In this document: piece by piece, positions 26,187-32,650 of the stretch
How the letters are laid out: every line of letters starts with the position of its first letter
Position numbering within the stretch: the first letter of the stretch is position 1
Assembly (NCBI RefSeq): GCF_900110645.1
Contig: NZ_FOFB01000024.1
Location: 1 to 64,000, forward strand
Length of the DNA: 64,000 bases
Source: Neolewinella agarilytica
Lineage (GTDB): Bacteria; Bacteroidota; Bacteroidia; Chitinophagales; Saprospiraceae
Direction: 5' to 3'
Notes under the pieces: generated by a model
The model's input: only the letters and a program-made list of their open reading frames with translations
What the model was told of the DNA's origin: nothing
Database searches by the model: none
Translations under genes and position numbers: made by a program

Positions 26187-27125
26187 TTGCGTTACCTCAT
26201 TACGTTGGTTTTGCTGTTAGTTACCATCACGGCCCTGCCCGCGCAGGACCGCAGCAACCCCTTTGAGATTACCTCCCGGCTGCCCGCTCAACACGCTGCC
26301 GCAGCCGCAGCGGGCAAAACTTACTCGCCCTTCGACATTCGCCCGGCGGGCGAGTTCTCCACTGCTCCGGCAACTTCCCCGGCACCTGCGGGGAGCGCCC
26401 AAATAAGTGCTCCGCCCGCAGCTTCTGCTACCGCCAAATCAAGAGGGCCAATTGTTATTCAGTCCACCGACCCCAACAAGGGCAAAGGCAGCCTACTTGC
26501 CATTCACCTCTTCCTCCTGTTAGCGATGGCCAGCCTCTGGTTACTGTTCGGGGATCTGCTCCGGCAATGCCTGCGCAGCACCATCAACGATGGGGTGATG
26601 AACCAGCTGTACACCCATCGGTCAGGCAATCAGTTGAGCGCACTCTGGTTTTTTTACTGCTTTTTCTATCTGGCGGCAGGCTTTTATATCTACCTCTTTG
26701 CCGTCGCACATAATGTGAGCCTCAATCAGGGTATTATCCCCAGTTGGCTTTCTTACACCTTGTTGGTTGCGGGTGCCGTTGGCCTTAAACACTGGGTTCT
26801 TTGGGCCTATGCCCGCTTATTTCCGGTGAGAAAGGAGGTGAGCCGCTATGCATTCGTTTTAATGGTCTTCTCTATTCTGGCGGGTATTTTCATCGTTCCG
26901 GTCAATTTATTGGTCAGTTATGCACCGGAAGAATGGCGCTATTTCTTCCTGTATTCCGGCCTGTTCGTTTTTTTGGGCGTATACCTGCTGCATATCGTCA
27001 GAGGGGGCTTCATTGCTGGTCACCTGGCCATCAGAAGACCCGTGCATTTTTTGTTGTATATTTGTGCCATTGAATTGGCCCCTTTACTACTGATTTACCG
27101 TTACTTAAGCGACACATTAGCCTAA
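26187..27125 (+). CDS. DUF4271 membrane protein
   Basis: The 312-residue protein has a signal-like start, a Pro/Ala/Ser-rich N-terminal region (about 20-95) and then seven or so membrane helices (about 102-308). The membrane part matches the Bacteroidota DUF4271 family. The start must be TTG at 26187, since an in-frame TAG lies two codons upstream and no ATG precedes the signal sequence. It is followed after 76 bp by hemD, the neighbour commonly seen for this family. The function is unknown. Confidence 0.8.
   Translation: MRYLITLVLLLVTITALPAQDRSNPFEITSRLPAQHAAAAAAGKTYSPFDIRPAGEFSTAPATSPAPAGSAQISAPPAASATAKSRGPIVIQSTDPNKGKGSLLAIHLFLLLAMASLWLLFGDLLRQCLRSTINDGVMNQLYTHRSGNQLSALWFFYCFFYLAAGFYIYLFAVAHNVSLNQGIIPSWLSYTLLVAGAVGLKHWVLWAYARLFPVRKEVSRYAFVLMVFSILAGIFIVPVNLLVSYAPEEWRYFFLYSGLFVFLGVYLLHIVRGGFIAGHLAIRRPVHFLLYICAIELAPLLLIYRYLSDTLA
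26382..26400 (+). repeat. Dispersed TTGCACCTGCGG motif, copy 6
   Basis: GGCACCTGCGGGGAGCGCCC. Lies inside the DUF4271 gene, encoding PAPAGSA in the low-complexity N-terminal region. Confidence 0.5.
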
Positions 27126-27201
27126 AATGCTAATTCCTTGATTTTACGTTTTGTTAGTAGTAAAAACGGCTTTTTTTGAATTCTGCAAGAGTGACGAACA
27201 T

Positions 27202-27990
27202 ATGAGCACGGCTGCTAAGCAAGAGAACAAACAAGAAACTTTTAAACCAGTACGGACCATTCTAGTCTCCCAGCCTCAGCCGGAGCGAAGTCCGTTTGCC
27301 CGCCTGGAAAAGAAGTATAATCTCCAAATTGACTGGCGGCCATTCATTGAAGTTAAAGGCCTCACAGAAAAGGAATTTCGCAAAGAGCGGATTCGCCCTG
27401 ATGAGTACTCAGCCATCATTTTTACCTCCAAGCTGGCCATTGAGCATTTCTTCCGGATCTGCAAAGCTATGCGCATCGAGATGCACCAGGACACGAAGTA
27501 CTACTGCATGACGGAGGCGATCGCCAACTACTTGCAGAAGTTTATCGTTTACCGCAAACGGAAGGTCTTTTTTGGTCAGCGCACCATTCAGGATCTGGCG
27601 CCAACGCTGAAGAAGCATCGCAGTAAGGAGAAGTTCCTGCTGCCTACCAGTAACCTTGGCTCCGAGTTTGTGAGCAAGTACCTGACCGATAACGAATTTG
27701 ACTGGACACCGGCACTAATGTACCGAACGGTCTCCGCCGACCTCAGTGACCTGGAGGACGTATTCTACGACGTGCTCATTTTCTACAGCCCACTGGGAAT
27801 CGATTCGCTCTACGAAAACTTCCCGACCTTTAAACAGTTGGAAACCCGCCTGGCGGTGGCCGGCCGTAAAACGACCAAAGCCTGCGAAGAGCATGGACTG
27901 ACCGTCAACATCGCCCCCGAACCACCCAAAGTGCCAAGTATGGAAATGGCACTGGACAACTACCTCAAAAAGAGCAACCTGAAGGAATAA
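27202..27990 (+). CDS. hemD: Uroporphyrinogen-III synthase
   Basis: The 262-residue cytoplasmic enzyme cyclises hydroxymethylbilane in haem synthesis. Landmarks are the VRTILVSQPQPERSPF start, YSAIIFTSKLAIEHFF (about 76-91), the mid-domain LLPTSNLGSEF, and VLIFYSPLGIDSL with RLAVAGRKTTKACEEHG near the C-terminus, in the family's two-lobe order. An ATG at 27202 was chosen; the longer frame from 27151 starts with an atypical hydrophobic extension. Sequence identity in HemD is low across bacteria, so the call also leans on the DUF4271 neighbour. It is separated by 5 bp from the Nudix gene, probably cotranscribed. Confidence 0.8.
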   Translation: MSTAAKQENKQETFKPVRTILVSQPQPERSPFARLEKKYNLQIDWRPFIEVKGLTEKEFRKERIRPDEYSAIIFTSKLAIEHFFRICKAMRIEMHQDTKYYCMTEAIANYLQKFIVYRKRKVFFGQRTIQDLAPTLKKHRSKEKFLLPTSNLGSEFVSKYLTDNEFDWTPALMYRTVSADLSDLEDVFYDVLIFYSPLGIDSLYENFPTFKQLETRLAVAGRKTTKACEEHGLTVNIAPEPPKVPSMEMALDNYLKKSNLKE

Positions 27991-27995
27991 ACCGG

Positions 27996-28640
27996 ATGGC
28001 CTTAGCTCAATCTGAGACTCAACTTCTTGAACAGCTGCGGCAGCGACTGACGGATCATCCTTTACCGGGGTCATCGGCTCAGAACAGTATGTCACCTCCT
28101 CTGCGGGGAACCCCCCTGACGCCACCTGCTACCGCACGGCGGGCGTCCGTTTTGGCCTTGCTCTACCCCATCGATGGCTTGTTACACTTGCTCTTCATCC
28201 AAAGAACGAGCCCTCCGGGAGATCGCCATGCCGGGCAAATCTCCTTTCCCGGTGGCTCCGCCGAAGCAGCGGACGCTGATGCCGCCGCCACCGCCCTGCG
28301 GGAAACGGAAGAAGAGGTCGGCATCCCCCGGCAAAGCATCGAACTGCTCGGAGCGCTTACCCCGCTCTACATTCCGGTGAGTAATTTCCTGGTGGATCCC
28401 TTCGTGGGCTACCGGGCGGAACGCCCGGACTTCATCTTGCAGGAGAGCGAAGTGGCACGGGTGTTGGAGATACCGCTGGCGGACTTCCTCGGGCCGGAGG
28501 CCCGCAAAGTGGGTGACCGAAAACTGAGCAGCGGGATGACCTTGAAGGAGGTTCCCTTCTGGTCCGTAGGAGATGGAGAAGAAATCTGGGGCGCTACCTC
28601 AATGATGGTGGGGGAGTTGGTGGCGCTGTTGCGGGAATAA
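27996..28640 (+). CDS. Nudix hydrolase, CoA pyrophosphatase type
   Basis: The 214-residue protein has the full Nudix box (GG, then REtEEEvG ending near residue 109) preceded by the CoA-specific stretch LLFIQRTSPPGDRHAGQISFPGG, which resembles the NudL/CoA diphosphatase signature. It would hydrolyse coenzyme A or derivatives to phosphopantetheine and 3',5'-ADP. It is transcribed with hemD. The last 112 bp before the final codons are duplicated exactly at 30713-30824, where the copy ends ...LLK instead of ...LLRE. This gene end therefore appears to have been swapped or duplicated during an insertion. Confidence 0.85.
   Translation: MALAQSETQLLEQLRQRLTDHPLPGSSAQNSMSPPLRGTPLTPPATARRASVLALLYPIDGLLHLLFIQRTSPPGDRHAGQISFPGGSAEAADADAAATALRETEEEVGIPRQSIELLGALTPLYIPVSNFLVDPFVGYRAERPDFILQESEVARVLEIPLADFLGPEARKVGDRKLSSGMTLKEVPFWSVGDGEEIWGATSMMVGELVALLRE
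28520..28631 (+). repeat. nudL 3'-end duplication, copy in the intact gene
   Basis: These 112 bases are identical to 30713-30824, in the same orientation. The copies diverge right after the shared GTG GCG CTG TTG codons. This copy continues CGG GAA TAA. Confidence 0.95.
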
Positions 28641-28760
28641 TGGATTGAAACTACCTGAGATTCTTACAGTTTGTCTTCGCCTACAATTACCATTGGATAA
28701 CCAGCCAGTTGAGACAAACGATAGAATTGAGCTCAGTTATCACACCTAGATTTATATCTT

Positions 28761-29924
28761 TTAGCGCTTCCGAATCAATGTGTAAACATACTCAAGGTCA
28801 CTAGATTGGTATACCGTGCTTAAAGCTTCTTTCGCCTGGGAGTATGTCGCTGTGGGGTTTTCAAGCATATACTTTTGTAAAAAATCATACTCAGCACCGC
28901 GCATTTGGTTCAGTAACCAGCCATTGCGGTAGTCTATTCTACCAAAAATATATTTTCCATCTATTTCGTACAGGTTAGAGTTTGTTAGAACTTTATTATC
29001 CTTTACTATGGCAAAGTACTCTGTTAAATTATTAACGTAGCCAACGTAGATGAAATTACTGGAAGGTGCAACGTAAGATGTAACTGGGATGTTTTGATTG
29101 TAAGCATTCTGTAGAGCTCCGTAAGCATTTCCACTACTAGAGGCTCTTAGTTCTTCAATTCTTGCTTGGTCGAAAACTCCGCAAATTATGGAAGGTTCAA
29201 GTTTATTCCCGGTTACGACAAATAGTGTGTCGTCATAATTACGCGAAAAGTACAATTTATTACCATCAACTACGAAGTCGTTGTTATCATAGTATGGCAC
29301 TTCGCCTTCTTTGTAGGAATAAGAATAAGAGATGACACTGCTATTAGCGATAGAATCATCCATTTTCAAAATTTCGATTTTTTGATCGGCTAAGTCTCCA
29401 ACTGCTAGGTTTGGATAACCCTCTATATTGAAAAAGGCAGCGCCGTCAAAGTGTTCAACATCACCATGAACTATGGGTAATGGTCTACTTTTAATAAAAC
29501 TACCAGCATAGTCATATTTAACTCTCTTAGTTTCTCTAAAGTCGTATACGAATATGGACTCATCAACGTGATCAACAACTACTTTTCCTATTCCAGAATA
29601 GCTCTGAAAAGGGTGCTCATTCTGTTGTTTTGACCAACTAACTGTACCATCAAATTTGACCAAATTAATTATTCCACCAGGGTGAGGGTGTACAAGCATG
29701 AGATTGCTATCAATGATTTCGAAATTACGCACGAATCCGGGTATTTTCAATGCTTCAGAAGCCACTAACCTGATGGTCTTGCTGGAAAAATTATCTGGAA
29801 ATTCTTCGATATTATAGTTAGGGTTAGGATTTACAATGACCCTGGGTAACTCCATTAGAGAATCATCTTTGCAAGAGACTAAAAACAAGACAAAGCAAAG
29901 GGAATACCAATTTTTTAATGACAT
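28761..29924 (-). CDS. 6-bladed beta-propeller lipoprotein
   Basis: The 387-residue protein has a lipoprotein signal with lipobox LVSC (Cys18). The body has about six repeated four-strand units, with strands such as NFEIIDSNLMLVHPH, VSWSKQQNEH, SIFVYDFRETKRVKYDY, KLYFSRNYDDTLFVV and FIYVGYVNNLTEYFAIV. This matches the Bacteroidota 6-bladed beta-propeller lipoprotein family (BF3164-like). The gene is AT-rich and lies 51 bp downstream of a small Cys-rich exported peptide on the same strand. In this phylum such propellers are often paired with small exported peptides, and their function is not known. It converges on nudL. Confidence 0.78.
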   Translation of the reverse strand: MSLKNWYSLCFVLFLVSCKDDSLMELPRVIVNPNPNYNIEEFPDNFSSKTIRLVASEALKIPGFVRNFEIIDSNLMLVHPHPGGIINLVKFDGTVSWSKQQNEHPFQSYSGIGKVVVDHVDESIFVYDFRETKRVKYDYAGSFIKSRPLPIVHGDVEHFDGAAFFNIEGYPNLAVGDLADQKIEILKMDDSIANSSVISYSYSYKEGEVPYYDNNDFVVDGNKLYFSRNYDDTLFVVTGNKLEPSIICGVFDQARIEELRASSSGNAYGALQNAYNQNIPVTSYVAPSSNFIYVGYVNNLTEYFAIVKDNKVLTNSNLYEIDGKYIFGRIDYRNGWLLNQMRGAEYDFLQKYMLENPTATYSQAKEALSTVYQSSDLEYVYTLIRKR

Positions 29925-29975
29925 ATACGTAATTTATGGCCGAACATTCGCTCGGCCATTTTATGGTTAATCGTA

Positions 29976-30224
29976 CTATAGCTCTTTTCTGCCGGGAGTA
30001 TTCGTGCATTGCACAATTACAACGGGTGCACCGCAGCCTCCTGCATAACAGGTTGTGTTTGTAACGGGACCTCCGCAAATAATACGGACCCCAATACCTT
30101 CACTACAAGGTACGGAAGATTGAGTGCAGTCACCTGCTAAGATGTCATGAGTTGGTAACACAAACATAGCAATAGTCAGGAAAGAGCAAAAGAGTTTTTT
30201 ACTCAGCTTTTTCAATGAAATCAT
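29976..30224 (-). CDS. Small Cys-rich exported peptide
   Basis: The 82-residue product has a basic start and a signal sequence (about 1-31, ending THDILA-GD). The predicted mature peptide of about 51 residues carries six cysteines (in DCTQ, VPCSE, IICGG, TTCYAGGCG and VQCTN), enough for three disulphides, and is Gly/Thr-rich. It lacks the NVEALA motif of the best-known propeller-linked peptides but has the same place and size: just upstream of a 6-bladed propeller lipoprotein, in the same orientation. No immunity or transport gene is adjacent. It could be a signal, toxin or structural peptide; the sequence does not decide. Confidence 0.65.
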   Translation of the reverse strand: MISLKKLSKKLFCSFLTIAMFVLPTHDILAGDCTQSSVPCSEGIGVRIICGGPVTNTTCYAGGCGAPVVIVQCTNTPGRKEL

Positions 30225-30302
30225 ACGAAATAAGTTAATAAGTGAAAGGTTTCGATTGTTTTACCAATCATCAACCAAATAATAATATTTTTTAGGTTAA
30301 AA

Positions 30303-30310
30303 CAAATATA
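30303..30310 (-). promoter_or_regulatory. Bacteroidota -7 box for peptide-propeller operon
   Basis: On the minus strand the sequence reads TATATTTG, matching TAnnTTTG, with a TTG word 17 bp upstream. It would give a leader of about 80 nt before the peptide ATG. Confidence 0.45.
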
Positions 30311-30423
30311 TATAATAGTGTTTGCAAGTAATAGCGTGTTTTTTTTAAAAAAGAATGCACTATAAAACCTAATCTGATTTTCTTCTTAATGTGGTTATTA
30401 CTAATGAAACACAACGGGCATTC

Positions 30424-30533
30424 ATGGATGCAAACTTTTTACACACGATCAAGGACCGGGCCATCAAGCTGGGGGAATGGGGCTGAAGCTACCTCTGCAG
30501 CCAGCCACTCTTGAAATTGCTGCTTTTTTGGAG
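30424..30533 (+). pseudogene. Broken 5' end of PBP1A gene
   Basis: Translation from the ATG at 30424 gives MDANFLHTIKDRAIKLGEWG, then TGA, then SYLCSQPLLKLLLFW in the same frame. The real gene at 32651 reads MDKHFLHTLKARAIQLGKKG, then WDYLRSQPPLKLLFLG. The match covers about 37 codons plus the AACGGGCATTC just upstream, with TGA in place of the Trp codon. It stops inside the first membrane helix. It is a diverged relic of the PBP1A start, not a functional gene. Confidence 0.85.
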
Positions 30534-30691
30534 GTGGTACCTTTACTGATCAATGAAGTGATCATGTTTCAGGTAATCAAACAGTAGTTGCTTGTAGTCA
30601 AGCAGATAGGGGCACAAGCTTTTTCTACGAACTGAAAACAGGGGGGGGATGAACGGCCCCGTCGTGATCCATCGCTCTTTTAGCCTTTCTC

Positions 30692-30712
30692 TGCATCCTG
30701 CGGCCGCGCCCC
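30692..30712 (+). repeat. Dispersed TTGCACCTGCGG motif, copy 7
   Basis: TGCATCCTGCGGCCGCGCCCC, directly abutting the second copy of the nudL end. A nearly identical copy lies at 32532-32553, on the other side of the MutS-like gene. Confidence 0.7.
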
Positions 30713-30824
30713 AAAACTGAGCAGCGGGATGACCTTGAAGGAGGTTCCCTTCTGGTCCGTAGGAGATGGAGAAGAAATCTGGGGCGCTACCTCAATGATG
30801 GTGGGGGAGTTGGTGGCGCTGTTG
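30713..30824 (+). repeat. nudL 3'-end duplication, displaced copy
   Basis: Identical to 28520-28631. It continues AAG TAG, so it encodes an alternative ending LLK and stop. It overlaps the last 13 codons and stop of the leftward MutS-like gene. The simplest reading is that this is the original nudL end, convergent with and overlapping the MutS-like gene, pushed away by the propeller cassette. Confidence 0.9.
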
Positions 30825-32427
30825 AAGTAGTCTCGTAGGCTATTTGGGCCAGGTTTTTGGCCTTTTCCACCACTTCGGGTGGATAACCTGCAAGGGAGAG
30901 CACTTTGATGGCGTTCCGTTCCGTCATGACACCGGGCTTGATTTTGTAGTCAAATGACAGGTCGGCATCTCTGACCTTTTCCTGAAAATGATAGAGGGCG
31001 AAACCGCTGGTGAGTAATTCTGCCAATTCCAGGTCGTGCGTACTCACAATGACCAGCGCTGCCGTGCCTGCCAGGTAACCCAGGACGGCCGCGGCGGAGG
31101 CTACCCTTTCGATGGTGTTGGTGCCTTTAAAGATCTCATCAATGGTGATGAGATGTGGTTTTTCCTCCTTGGCATACTGGATAATTTCACCAATACGATC
31201 CACTTCGCTCAGATAGTAACTGCTACCGCTTTCCAGATCATCTTCGAGGTTAACGGAAGTGGCGAAGCGCCAAACGGTAGACCGGTAAGTATCGGCAAAG
31301 GCAGTATTGAGTACCTGAGCACTAATGGCGTTCAGGTTAATGGCCTTGATGAACGTAGACTTGCCGGACATATTCGAGCCCGTGATGAGCAGATTTTCCT
31401 CTTCAAGGTGTAGGTCATTAGGAACTGCTGCTTCCAATAGTGGATGGTAGAGGGATTTGACGTCTAATCTAGGATCAGTTGAAAATACCGGCTGACAGTG
31501 AAAAGGAAGGTTCTGACGAAGGGCGAGAACGGAGAGCGCTACGTCAGCCTCGCCGATGAGTTGGTAAATGGACGAAATGGCCTTTTTTTCCTTTCGAACG
31601 GATTTGATCAGGGATTCAAAGATGGTCACGTCGAGTAAGGTCATAAACTTGGCGACTTCGGCCAAATACCAAAAGCCACTACTGATTTCACCCTTGAAGA
31701 GCTTCTCTGTTTTAAGGATGCTCAGTCGGTTGAGCATTGAGGCTATCTTTTTGAGATCCTTCTTGATGGTTGTCTGCTCAGCCTCACTCAGATAGTCTAA
31801 ATTTGGTGATATCTTTTTAGCTACACTGTGGAGTTTTTTCAGGCTTGACAGCATATTAGCGTAGTAGCCTACATTAGCTTTGTGACGATAATGGATAAAA
31901 AGGTTGACGGCCATGATGGGCACGAAAAAGATGTATAAAACGGGATAAAGAGTGCCGAAGAGCAGCAGCGAAAAGGAAAGCAGTTGCAGGCCCTTTATCC
32001 ATGGCAAAAAACGGGATGCCTCAGGATATTGACCGTGAATGATGTGTGGAAATAAATAATCGTCGTTGGAACGAAGGGCATGTAGTTTCAGAATCAGAGC
32101 GTCATTTTCTCTCTGGGATAAAGCCTGAATGCGTCGTTCTAATTCTTGTAAATCTGCCGGGCTTTTCTGCCCACTACGGAGTTCGTTGTACAGGCACTGC
32201 TGCCCAATATGAGAAGTGGTTCGATCAAGGAAAGTGAAGAATTTTTCAAAGTCGAGGTCATCATGACTTTGCTGGTCGATGAAATAGTCATGTTGCTGGT
32301 AATCGAAGAATAACTTCTCGTAGTAAAGAGAGTAGTTTCGTGTCTTGCGTTGGCCCCAGGCGTCCAGAATTTTCTTTTCCCGGGCGTGCTTGCCGGTCAG
32401 GAATATGGCTTTGATCTTTTTCCACAT
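30787..32427 (-). CDS. Membrane-associated MutS-like ATPase
   Basis: The 546-residue protein ends in a MutS-type ABC ATPase domain: Walker A GSNMSGKST (about 351-359), a LESGSSYYLSEVDRI signature region, Walker B/DE in ITIDEIFKGTNTIER and the switch His in IVSTHDLEL. The N-terminal half has no mismatch-binding domain. Instead it has helical core segments and two hydrophobic segments (about 147-185, including LLSFSLLLFGTLYPVLYIFFVPIM split by a turn). This fits the membrane-linked MutS-like group common in Bacteroidota, not canonical repair MutS; the substrate is unknown. Its last 13 codons lie inside the duplicated nudL end on the other strand. Confidence 0.82.
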   Translation of the reverse strand: MWKKIKAIFLTGKHAREKKILDAWGQRKTRNYSLYYEKLFFDYQQHDYFIDQQSHDDLDFEKFFTFLDRTTSHIGQQCLYNELRSGQKSPADLQELERRIQALSQRENDALILKLHALRSNDDYLFPHIIHGQYPEASRFLPWIKGLQLLSFSLLLFGTLYPVLYIFFVPIMAVNLFIHYRHKANVGYYANMLSSLKKLHSVAKKISPNLDYLSEAEQTTIKKDLKKIASMLNRLSILKTEKLFKGEISSGFWYLAEVAKFMTLLDVTIFESLIKSVRKEKKAISSIYQLIGEADVALSVLALRQNLPFHCQPVFSTDPRLDVKSLYHPLLEAAVPNDLHLEEENLLITGSNMSGKSTFIKAINLNAISAQVLNTAFADTYRSTVWRFATSVNLEDDLESGSSYYLSEVDRIGEIIQYAKEEKPHLITIDEIFKGTNTIERVASAAAVLGYLAGTAALVIVSTHDLELAELLTSGFALYHFQEKVRDADLSFDYKIKPGVMTERNAIKVLSLAGYPPEVVEKAKNLAQIAYETTSTAPPTPPPSLR

Positions 32428-32531
32428 TTGATTAAAAACGGAGGATCCGGATTAAGAAACAATCTTATTCTACGAAAAGAGAAGCCTGAGGGACCAACGG
32501 AGTGGAAACCTTGCTTTTATTATTCAGACCT

Positions 32532-32553
32532 TTGCATCCTGCGGCCGCGCCCC
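32532..32553 (+). repeat. Dispersed TTGCACCTGCGG motif, copy 8
   Basis: TTGCATCCTGCGGCCGCGCCCC, sharing the GCATCC variant only with the copy at 30692. Lies about 100 bp before the PBP1A start. Confidence 0.7.
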
Positions 32554-32650
32554 AATGTACTTCCGTATGAGTACGCGTTCGTTCAGCAGTTAGATAAAAT
32601 CTAATCCCCAAAAAAAACGTTTATTACTACCGAACCCTCAACGGGCATTC

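Larger units (their letters stand above)
30225..30786. other. AT-rich promoter region and duplication debris
   Basis: The left half (30225-30410) is very AT-rich and holds a promoter box for the peptide gene. The rest contains a broken 5' end of PBP1A (30424-30533), a small TGATCA hairpin (about 30547-30564), a dispersed motif copy (30692-30712) and the start of the nudL-end duplication (30713). No intact gene is present. Confidence 0.6.

Noticed and set aside
30787-30830. Idea that the MutS-like C-terminus was created by the nudL duplication
   Set aside because: The displaced nudL end has its own proper stop (LLK, TAG) and fits an original convergent overlap, so the overlap is more likely ancestral.
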